This document shows positions 20,073-27,319 of a stretch of DNA of 64,000 bases, in pieces. Origin of the DNA: Microbacterium sp. T32 (GTDB lineage Bacteria; Actinomycetota; Actinomycetes; Actinomycetales; Microbacteriaceae); NCBI RefSeq assembly GCF_001619615.1, contig NZ_LQQP01000002.1:162599-226598 (forward strand), given 5' to 3'. The translations under genes were made by a program, and so were the position numbers. Each line of letters starts with the position of its first letter. Within the stretch, counting starts at the first letter, position 1. A model generated the notes under the pieces. That model had not been told where the DNA came from, searched no databases, and was given only the letters and a program-made list of their open reading frames with translations.

Positions 20073-20765
20073 TCAGCGGTCGAGATCGTCCATCGCCCGA
20101 AGGACGTCGACCGCTGATCCGATCGTGTCGCGCGGGGCGCTGAACTGGTGTCCGGCCGAGGGCATCGCCTGGTTCTGCTCGCGGCGCCCCACCACGAACC
20201 AGATGCCGCGCGCGATCGCGTCGCTCTGGTTGATGTAGAGGTGGGGGCGCACCGAGTCGAAGTGCAGGCTGTCACCGGCGCGCAGGGTGTACGTGTCGAA
20301 CTCCAGGCGCAGCGTGAGCTCGCCCTCGAGGAGGTAGGCGTACTCCACACCGGCGTGCCGCATCATCTTGCCCTCCACGGAGCTCGAGGCGCCCGGCTGG
20401 TAGGTCACGAGCAGAGAGTCGGCCGGGCCGACACCGGCGGCGAGACGCTCCCAACGGACGCCGTTCTCCATGTCGAGGACGGCGTTGTCCGCGGCGTGCT
20501 GCACGGTGGGATCGGTGGGACGCGGCTCGGGCGTCGGGGCGGCGGCGCCCGTCGGCGGCGCCGGCGAGACGCCGAGCAGTTCGTCGATCGAGATGCCGAG
20601 GTGCGTCACGATGGCGTAGAGCGTCGACACCGAGGGCTGCGTCTTCCCCGTCTCGACCTGCGAGATCAGGCTGGCCGAGACGCCGAGCGCGCTCGCGACG
20701 CTCCGCAGGCTCATCCCGCGCTCGAGCCGTGCGTCGCGCAACCTGCTGCCGATGTCGTCCGTCAT
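20073..20765 (-). CDS. XRE-family regulator with C-terminal cupin sensor
   Basis: A 230-residue regulator. Helix-turn-helix domain at residues about 5-65 (LRDARLERGMSLRSVASALGVSASLISQVETGK), a Pro/Ala-rich linker (85-105), and a cupin domain (about 115-225: HAGVEYAYLLEGELTLRLE, LHFDSVRPHLYINQSD). The cupin probably binds a pathway intermediate. This is the PuuR/SutR-like layout common beside catabolic operons. ATG 20765 has GGAGG before it. It lies between the two divergent reductase/amidohydrolase modules, so it is a good candidate for their control. Confidence 0.87.
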   Translation of the reverse strand: MTDDIGSRLRDARLERGMSLRSVASALGVSASLISQVETGKTQPSVSTLYAIVTHLGISIDELLGVSPAPPTGAAAPTPEPRPTDPTVQHAADNAVLDMENGVRWERLAAGVGPADSLLVTYQPGASSSVEGKMMRHAGVEYAYLLEGELTLRLEFDTYTLRAGDSLHFDSVRPHLYINQSDAIARGIWFVVGRREQNQAMPSAGHQFSAPRDTIGSAVDVLRAMDDLDR

Positions 20766-20884
20766 GTCGGCGCCTCCTCGTCCGAAGGCGGTGACCCCGA
20801 TCACGGGTGCCCCGCCTCTCGCGAGACCACGCTACCGGCCGATGCGCGCACATCCTGTGCGCCGCGCCTGAACACGGGCGGACC

Positions 20885-21925
20885 TCACCCGCGTCCGGGG
20901 ACGTCCAGCAGGGCGTCGACGTTGGCGGCGGAGCGTGGCATCCGTCCGGCCTCGATCTCCTGGGCCAGGCGCACGGTATGGGCGTTGTAGGGGGCGTCCT
21001 GGCCTGCCGCGGCGAGCACCGAGACAACGAGCCCGTTCACTTCCTGGTACTCGGCGTGGCGACCCTTCATCCAGTCCTGCAGAACAGTGGTGTTCGTGTC
21101 GGGGAGCGAGAAGCTGTCCAGCACCTCGCCGAGCAGGTCGGCGGCGTAGCGGTCGGGGTCGGTGACGGCGTCGTCGGAGAGGCCGAAGATCGGCACGAGG
21201 CGGCTGCCGTCGGCGAGCGCGGCGCGCGCGGCCTCCTTGCCGCACTCGATCATGAAGTCGTGTACGCCGGGGAGCGCGACGGCGGAGGCCAGGGGGAGGT
21301 CGAGGATCGCGGACGGGACGAGCTCGCCGGCGTTGGCGACGAGCTTCATCCACTTCGACGAGCGGATGTCGGGGGAGACGTCCACGCGGCCGGTGTGCGA
21401 GAGCACCGCTTGAACCTCGTGCTCGCGACCGCGGGCCGCGTCGTCGTAGGCGCCGACGGCGAACCACGAGCCGGCGACGGGGGTCTGGCGGTTCACGATG
21501 CCGGGTTCGAACATGTTGGATGCCACCTCGATCACGGCGCCCATGGTCCGGTGCGCGCCCACGGCGGCGGCGATGGCATCCTGGGTCATCCCGTTCTGGA
21601 GCCCTACGACGAGGCCGTCCTCGGCGACGTGGGGGGCGATGAGTTCGGCGACCCAGCGCGTGTCGTACGCCTTGACGACGATGAAGACGATGTCGAACGG
21701 TTCGCGGAGCGTCGCGACCTCGCACAGGTGCAGGGGGTGCACGGGCGTGACGTGCGTCTCGCCGGGGAGGCGCACCTCGATGCCGCGGGCGCGCATGGCC
21801 TCGACGTGTGCGGGCCACTGCTCGATGTAAGTGACATCGAGACCCGCGCGCAGCAGGTCGGCGCCGACGCTGGCTCCCTGTGCGCCGGTGCCGAGCACGG
21901 CGATACGGGGGCTCGTTCGTGACAT
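20885..21925 (-). CDS. Ketopantoate-reductase-family oxidoreductase, copy 2
   Basis: A 346-residue paralogue of the protein at 16057-17061. Rossmann motif VLGTGAQGASVGADL, QNGMTQDAIAAAVG, and the family Lys in SSKWMKLVANAGELVPS. Shared tracts with copy 1 include YIEQWPAHVEAMR and VLQDWMKGRHAE. It is divergent from amidohydrolase 2 (124 bases between starts), copying the layout of copy 1 and amidohydrolase 1. AAGGAGG precedes the ATG. A redox role in the same catabolic route is inferred from the duplicated pairing. Confidence 0.82.
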   Translation of the reverse strand: MSRTSPRIAVLGTGAQGASVGADLLRAGLDVTYIEQWPAHVEAMRARGIEVRLPGETHVTPVHPLHLCEVATLREPFDIVFIVVKAYDTRWVAELIAPHVAEDGLVVGLQNGMTQDAIAAAVGAHRTMGAVIEVASNMFEPGIVNRQTPVAGSWFAVGAYDDAARGREHEVQAVLSHTGRVDVSPDIRSSKWMKLVANAGELVPSAILDLPLASAVALPGVHDFMIECGKEAARAALADGSRLVPIFGLSDDAVTDPDRYAADLLGEVLDSFSLPDTNTTVLQDWMKGRHAEYQEVNGLVVSVLAAAGQDAPYNAHTVRLAQEIEAGRMPRSAANVDALLDVPGRG

Positions 21926-21946
21926 GGGTCCTCCTTGACCGCGGAA

Positions 21947-21960
21947 CGTTCGCTGAGACT
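21947..21960 (-). promoter_or_regulatory. Locus motif AGTCTCAGCGAACG, copy 2
   Basis: Minus strand, 22 bases before the reductase 2 start and just downstream of a -10-like TAAAGT. Same core TSAGCGAACG as the copies at 17078 and 35745. Confidence 0.42.
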
Positions 21961-21987
21961 TTACAAATCTGGGAGCGACTGTACATT
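21960..21987 (+). promoter_or_regulatory. Promoter of amidohydrolase 2
   Basis: TTTACA at 21960-21965 and TACATT at 21982-21987 with a 16-base spacer, inside the divergent region. It overlaps the reductase 2 control sequences. The -10 lies within the GTACATTC box shared with amidohydrolase 1. Confidence 0.5.
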
Positions 21988-22049
21988 CGTGTGTAGTTCA
22001 GCACAACGCCGGGTCGAGGGTGATCCGGTCGGATCGCGAGGGAGCGACC

Positions 22050-23495
22050 ATGCGCACACTCATCCGCAACGTGGCGGCGGCCACCGTCGACCCGGAGCTG
22101 GGCGACCTCGCCCGGACCGACATCCTCATCGAGGACGGCGTGATCCGGGAGATCCGCCCGGACATCGCCGTCGACGACGCATCGTTCGATGGAGAGATCG
22201 TCGACGGGACCGACAAGATCGCCATCCCGGGGATGGTCGACACCCACCGCCACACGTGGCAGACGGCCCTGCGCGGCATCCTGGCCGACGGGAACATCCC
22301 CGACTATCTGCGCGGCATCCGGCTGCACATGGCTCCGCTCTACCGCGCCGAGGACATGTACGCCGGCAACTACGTCGGCGCGCTCGACGCGCTGAACTCC
22401 GGCATCACGACGATCGTCGATTACTGCCACAACATCCTCGATCCGGACGGCGCGCACGCGGCCGTCACGGGACTGCGGGATGCCGGCATTCGGGCGCTCT
22501 ACGCCCACGGGCTGACTCCCATCACGACCAACACGTGGAGCCAGTCGCGCGGGGGCTCGACGGCGGGAGCCGACCCCGCGGCCTTGGCCACGCGGGCGAT
22601 CCTCGCCCGCCGCATCCGCGAGGAGTACTTCTCCAGCGACGACCAGCTCCTGCGATTCGGGATCGCCCCGCAGGAGCTCGCGATCGCGCCCGTCGCCGAC
22701 GTGGCCGCGGAGTTCCGTCTCGCCCGCGAACTCGGGGCGCGCATCACGTTCCACGCCAATCAGGTCATGGTGCGGCAGCTGTTCCGGGACGTCGAGGTGC
22801 TGCACGCCCACGGGCTGCTCGCCGACGACCTGCTGCTCGTGCACTGCACGTTCAACACCCCCCACGAGTGGGATCTGCTCGACGACAGCGGGGTCACGGT
22901 GTCGGTCTGCGCCGAGACGGAGATGCAGATGGGCATGGGGTATCCGGCGATCGCCGAGGCCACCGCGCACACCCCGGGACCGAGCCTCGGCATCGACTGC
23001 GTCTCGGGCAACGGCGGCGACATGGTGTCGCACAGCCGGCTGGTGCTGCAGGCCACGCGCTACCGCGCCGACGAGCCCGAGTACGCCGCGATGCGGGCGC
23101 CGCAGACGATGTCGTGGACGACCAAGGACGCGTTGCGGTGGGCCACGCTGAACGGGGCGCGGGCGGCCGGCGTCGACCATCTCGTCGGCTCCCTGACCGT
23201 GGGCAAGCGCGCCGACATCGTGCTCGTGGACATGTCGGGGATCAGCCAGGTCGGCTGGAATCGCGCGGATCCGACGGGCGCGGTGGTGTCGCAGGCGCAC
23301 GCCGGATGCATCGACACGATCTTCGTCGACGGGCGCGTCGTCAAGCGCGGCGGGGTCCTCACGCACGTCGACCTCCCGGCCGCGACGGCGACCCTCGAGC
23401 GCTCGCACGAGTACCTGTACGAGCGGATGGGCGGCGCGGGGGAGTTCATCCCGCAGCCGCCGATCGACATCCCGCTGTACCGCGAACGCGCGTGA
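22050..23495 (+). CDS. Amidohydrolase-superfamily enzyme 2
   Basis: A 481-residue metal-dependent hydrolase. HxH motif in GMVDTHRHTWQTALRG (His66, His68), further ligands in ITFHANQ and LLVHCTF, and the Asp in GIDCVSGNGGDM. The composite C-terminal domain has SLTVGKRADIVLVD. It is closer to enzyme 3 (23629) than to enzyme 1. ATG 22050 follows GAGGGAG. A TWSQSRGGS.. tract (about 165-185) is an insertion relative to the other two. Deamination or amide hydrolysis of an unknown substrate. Confidence 0.85.
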   Translation: MRTLIRNVAAATVDPELGDLARTDILIEDGVIREIRPDIAVDDASFDGEIVDGTDKIAIPGMVDTHRHTWQTALRGILADGNIPDYLRGIRLHMAPLYRAEDMYAGNYVGALDALNSGITTIVDYCHNILDPDGAHAAVTGLRDAGIRALYAHGLTPITTNTWSQSRGGSTAGADPAALATRAILARRIREEYFSSDDQLLRFGIAPQELAIAPVADVAAEFRLARELGARITFHANQVMVRQLFRDVEVLHAHGLLADDLLLVHCTFNTPHEWDLLDDSGVTVSVCAETEMQMGMGYPAIAEATAHTPGPSLGIDCVSGNGGDMVSHSRLVLQATRYRADEPEYAAMRAPQTMSWTTKDALRWATLNGARAAGVDHLVGSLTVGKRADIVLVDMSGISQVGWNRADPTGAVVSQAHAGCIDTIFVDGRVVKRGGVLTHVDLPAATATLERSHEYLYERMGGAGEFIPQPPIDIPLYRERA

Positions 23496-23539
23496 ATTTC
23501 AGCAGCGCTGGACGAACTGAACACAGTGATAACAAATAC

Positions 23540-23568
23540 TTGACACGTTCAGTGCTGCTTTCTAGCAT
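23540..23568 (+). promoter_or_regulatory. Sigma-A-type promoter of amidohydrolase 3 / transporter operon
   Basis: TTGACA at 23540-23545 and TAGCAT at 23563-23568, spacer 17. This is the best promoter in the locus. It is flanked by TTCAG/CTGAA inverted elements (about 23497-23520) and by CAACGAAC (about 23574-23581), a possible diverged copy of the locus motif. Confidence 0.6.
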
Positions 23569-23628
23569 CCAATCAACGAACACCACCGGCGCGACGACGC
23601 TCCGGTTCGACGAGGGAGTCACCACCAC

Positions 23629-25008
23629 ATGAGCACGCGCACGCTGCTGCGGGGAGGGACCGTGATCACGGCCGTCCGTCCCGGCGAGGTCCTCACCGAC
23701 ACCGACATCCTGATCGGGGCCGACGGAACGATCGAGGCCATCGGACAGGGCCTGGATGCCGCGGACGCCGAGGTCATCGACGTCCACGGCCGCATCGTGC
23801 ACCCCGGCTTCGTCGACACCCACCGCCACACGTGGCAGTCGGTCGTCCGCAACCTCGCTTCGGACTGGTCGCTCACGGAGTACCTCGCGGGTCTGCACAC
23901 CGGTCTCAGCAAGCACTTCCGTCCCGAGGACACCTACACGGGCAACTACCTCGGTGCGCTCGAGGCGCTGGACTCCGGCATCACGACGCTCGTCGACTGG
24001 TCGCACAACCTCGCGACCCCCGAGCACGCGGACGCCGCCGTCGCCGCCCTCAAGGACACCGGGATGCGCGCGGTCTTCGCCCACGGCGGCGGGGCCGAGC
24101 AGTGGGGGAGCCTGCCGTCGGCCAACGTCCACCCCGCCGACGCGCGCCGGGTGCGCGACGAGCACTTCTCCTCGGAGGGCGGGCTCGTCACGATGGCCCT
24201 CGCGCTGCGCGGTCCGCAGGTCGTGACCCCCGAGGTCAACGTCGCCGACTTCCAGCTCGCCGCCGACCTCGACCTCCGCGTCACGATGCACGCCGGCGAC
24301 GGGTACTGGGGCAAGTCGGGTCCGATCCGCAAGATGCACGCCGACGGCCTGCTGTCCGACCGCATCACGTACGTGCACTGCTGCACGCTGGGCGACGACG
24401 AGCTGAAGCTCATCGCCGACAGCGGCGGCACCGCCTCGGTCGCGCCGGACGTCGAGATGCAGATGGGCCACGGCTTCCCCGCCACGGGCCGACTGCTGCG
24501 GGCCGGCATCCGTCCGACCTTCTCGATCGACGTGTGCAGCTCGAACGGCGGCGACATGTTCGCCACGATGCGCACCGCGATCGGCATGCAGCGCGCACTC
24601 GACAACGCCCCGTCGGTCGACACCGGCGAGGTGCTCGAGCGCATCAGCCTCACGTGCGCCGAGGTCGTGCAGTTCGCCACGATCGACGGCGCCCACGCCG
24701 CGGGTCTCGCCGACACCACGGGCTCCATCGCGGTGGGCAAGGCCGCCGACATCGTCGTGCTCGACGACCGCTCGCTCGCCCTCACGCCGCTGAACAACCC
24801 CATCGGCAGCCTCGTCTACTCGGCACACCCGGGCCTCGTCCGCGACGTGTTCGTCCAGGGGCGCCGGGTGAAGAAGGACGGCGAGCTCGTCGGCGTCGAC
24901 ATCGCCCGGCTGAAGGCGGATGCCGAGTCCTCCCGCAGCTACCTGCTCGGCGAGATGCCCGAGGCGCGCCTCGACGGCACGTGGCACCCCGCCCTGGTGA
25001 CGGCATGA
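23629..25008 (+). CDS. Amidohydrolase-superfamily enzyme 3
   Basis: A 459-residue hydrolase. HxH in GFVDTHRHTWQSVVRN (His65, His67), further metal ligands in VTMHAGDGYWG and ITYVHCCTLG, and the Asp in SIDVCSSNGGDM. C-terminal GSIAVGKAADIVVLDD. It heads a long operon: the next gene, an ABC permease, starts inside its stop (ATGA). The tight coupling to an importer suggests this enzyme acts first on the imported compound (inference). GGGAG precedes the ATG. Confidence 0.86.
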   Translation: MSTRTLLRGGTVITAVRPGEVLTDTDILIGADGTIEAIGQGLDAADAEVIDVHGRIVHPGFVDTHRHTWQSVVRNLASDWSLTEYLAGLHTGLSKHFRPEDTYTGNYLGALEALDSGITTLVDWSHNLATPEHADAAVAALKDTGMRAVFAHGGGAEQWGSLPSANVHPADARRVRDEHFSSEGGLVTMALALRGPQVVTPEVNVADFQLAADLDLRVTMHAGDGYWGKSGPIRKMHADGLLSDRITYVHCCTLGDDELKLIADSGGTASVAPDVEMQMGHGFPATGRLLRAGIRPTFSIDVCSSNGGDMFATMRTAIGMQRALDNAPSVDTGEVLERISLTCAEVVQFATIDGAHAAGLADTTGSIAVGKAADIVVLDDRSLALTPLNNPIGSLVYSAHPGLVRDVFVQGRRVKKDGELVGVDIARLKADAESSRSYLLGEMPEARLDGTWHPALVTA

Positions 25009-26030
25009 CCGACCTCGCCGTTCCCGCGCGCCTCGCGCCGAAGGACCACGGGTCCACGGCGCGGATGGTGCTGGCGTGGCCGGGGACCCGGGCGCTCATC
25101 GCTGTCGCGGCGCTGTTCCTGATCAGCCCGCTGATCGCGCCGGGCAGCGTCGGGCCCACGGCCATCGTGTCGATGCTGCCGTTCGCGGCGCTCATCGCGA
25201 TCGTCGCGATCGGACAGACCCTCGTCATCCAGCAGGGCGGCCTCGACCTGTCGATCCCGGGCGCCGTCACGCTCGGCGCCCTGATCGTGGCGCGCTTCGG
25301 CGGTGACGACGCGCTCGGTCTCCCCGCGGCGATCACCGTCGCGATCGTGGCCACCGCGGCGTTCGGCCTGGCCAGCGGCCTGGTCATCACGCTGTTCGGT
25401 CTTCCGCCGCTCGTCGTCACCATCGCGGTCAACGCGCTGATGATCGGCACGGTCCAGGCGCTGTCCGGCGGATTCGCCACCCAGAGCCCCGACGCGCTCA
25501 ACCAATTCGCGCTCAGCCGGTGGGGTGGCATCCCGGTCCTGGTCTTCTTCGCCCTTGTGCTGACGCTCGCCGTCCACGTCGTGCTGAAGCTCACCCGTCT
25601 CGGTCGCCGGTTCGAACTCGTCGGTGAGAACCCGCGGAGCGCCGCGAACCTCGGCATCGGGACGCGCGGGTACACGATCATCGCGTACGTGCTGTCGGCC
25701 GCGCTCGCCGCCGTCGGCGGCGTGCTGCTCGCGGGACTCCTCCGCACGCCCACGCTCACCGCCGGAGACGACTACCTCCTGCCCTCCATCGCGGCGGTGG
25801 TGCTCGGTGGCACCGCCCTCACGGGCGGGCGGGGCAGCGTCGTCGGCACCGCGCTCGGCGCACTCTTCCTGGCCCAGCTGACCCAGCTCGTCCAGACGTT
25901 CACGCAGGCCACCGCCGTGCAGAACATCGTGCAGGCGCTGATCATCGGCGTCGGCATCGTCGCCCAGCTCCAGCTGGGCGGTTCCACCTCCCGCATCCGG
26001 AACCTCATGCGACGGCGTCCGGGAGCCTGA
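25005..26030 (+). CDS. RbsC-like ABC transporter permease
   Basis: A 341-residue inner-membrane permease of the ribose/autoinducer-type family with about 8-10 hydrophobic segments from residue 28 (ALIAVAALFLISPLI) onward. The family signature GGLDLSIPGAVTLGAL is present (about 80), as is the cytoplasmic coupling loop GENPRSAANLGIGTRGYTI (about 206). It pairs with a second permease that is fused to the ATPase, so the channel is probably a heterodimer. Confidence 0.88.
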   Translation: MTDLAVPARLAPKDHGSTARMVLAWPGTRALIAVAALFLISPLIAPGSVGPTAIVSMLPFAALIAIVAIGQTLVIQQGGLDLSIPGAVTLGALIVARFGGDDALGLPAAITVAIVATAAFGLASGLVITLFGLPPLVVTIAVNALMIGTVQALSGGFATQSPDALNQFALSRWGGIPVLVFFALVLTLAVHVVLKLTRLGRRFELVGENPRSAANLGIGTRGYTIIAYVLSAALAAVGGVLLAGLLRTPTLTAGDDYLLPSIAAVVLGGTALTGGRGSVVGTALGALFLAQLTQLVQTFTQATAVQNIVQALIIGVGIVAQLQLGGSTSRIRNLMRRRPGA

Positions 26031-26134
26031 CACCGGCTCATTTCCGACCGCGACCCATCCGGGTCGACGGGCGATCCGTCGCGCCCGAAACCCGTCCCCG
26101 CATACCCGATCACCACTCGAAGAGGAGTACCCCC

Positions 26135-27319
26135 ATGATCACCACAGCACCCGCACGGCGAGCCGGTCTCGTCGTCCTCACGCTCGGAGCGCTGGTCCTC
26201 GCCGGCTGTTCGTCGACGAACAGCGCCGGCGGAGGCGGCGGCACCGACGGTGCCAGCAACCTCACCGCCGACATCGCCGCCGGCAGCACGGGCACCGTCG
26301 ACCAGTTCACCGACATCTCGGCCGTGTGCCCCACGGACGGCAAGAAGGTCTCGGTCGGCGTCGTCGACGGCTACGGCACCAACACGTGGTCCAAGACCGT
26401 CCTCGCCGAGATCCAGAGCGAGGCGGCCAAGTGCTCCGCCATCTCGGGCGTCGAGTTCATCGCCGGCCGCGGCGACCTCGAGGCCACGACCTCGGGCATC
26501 ACGAGCCTCGCCGCCAAGGGCACGAACATCATCCTCGTCATCCCCGACGCCGGTCCCGGCGAGGCGCACCTCCCCGCGATCCGCCAGGCCACGCAGGCCG
26601 GTTCCACGGTGGTCGCCTTCGCGTCCGACCCGCAGGGCACGGCCGGCACCGACTACCTCGACTACACCGACCAGATCCCCGCGTTCGTCGGCAAGTCCAA
26701 GGCGCAGTGGATCGTCGACCAGCTGGGCAGCGCCGGCGGCAACGTCGCGTTCTTCGGTGGTCCTTCGGGGGCCCTCGTGTCCACGCAGGAGTTCGCCGGT
26801 GCCAAGGAGGTCTTCGACGCCAATCCGCAGATCAAGCTCGTGAACACCGAGCCGATCTGGACCAACTGGGACCCGGCGCAGGCGCAGCAGGCGATGGCCG
26901 GCGTCCTCTCCCAGGGCACGCCGATCAACGCGATCATCGCCGACTACGGCGCCTCCGCCTCGGGCATCATCCGCGCGTACGAGGCCGCGGGTCAGCAGCT
27001 GCCGATCCTCACCTCGACCGATGACAACTCCCTCAGCTGCGGCTACGCCGACCTGAAGGCGAAGAACCCCGGCTACGAGCTGGCCACCGTCTCGTCGCGC
27101 ACCTGGATCGGCCGCGTGGCGCTGCGCAAGGCCCTCGCCGCCGTCGCGGGCAAGTCCGACACCGAGCCCTCGCTGTACGAGCTCGCGCTGTTCGAGGACT
27201 CCACCGGCAAGACGGCCGGCGCGGTCACGCCCGACAAGGCGTGCCTGTCGTCCGCCCCGTCCGACGCGACGCCGTCGACGCTGCTGACCGCCGACGAGAT
27301 CACGAAGCTCTTCGGCTGA
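26135..27319 (+). CDS. RbsB-like substrate-binding lipoprotein
   Basis: A 394-residue periplasmic-binding-protein type 1 lipoprotein. Signal peptide with lipobox LAGC (Cys at about residue 25), then a Gly/Ser linker. The type-1 fold starts KKVSVGVVDGYGTNTWSKTV; ligand-loop segments are NIILVIPDAGPGEAH and INAIIADYGASASGI. It resembles sugar/autoinducer binding proteins; a non-sugar ligand is possible given the hydrolases around it. AAGAGGAG precedes the ATG. Its stop shares one base with the next start. Confidence 0.88.
   Translation: MITTAPARRAGLVVLTLGALVLAGCSSTNSAGGGGGTDGASNLTADIAAGSTGTVDQFTDISAVCPTDGKKVSVGVVDGYGTNTWSKTVLAEIQSEAAKCSAISGVEFIAGRGDLEATTSGITSLAAKGTNIILVIPDAGPGEAHLPAIRQATQAGSTVVAFASDPQGTAGTDYLDYTDQIPAFVGKSKAQWIVDQLGSAGGNVAFFGGPSGALVSTQEFAGAKEVFDANPQIKLVNTEPIWTNWDPAQAQQAMAGVLSQGTPINAIIADYGASASGIIRAYEAAGQQLPILTSTDDNSLSCGYADLKAKNPGYELATVSSRTWIGRVALRKALAAVAGKSDTEPSLYELALFEDSTGKTAGAVTPDKACLSSAPSDATPSTLLTADEITKLFG

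Noticed and set aside
20832..23408. 858-residue minus-strand open frame across reductase 2 and amidohydrolase 2
   Set aside because: It crosses two recognised genes in non-coding frames and has shadow-like composition.
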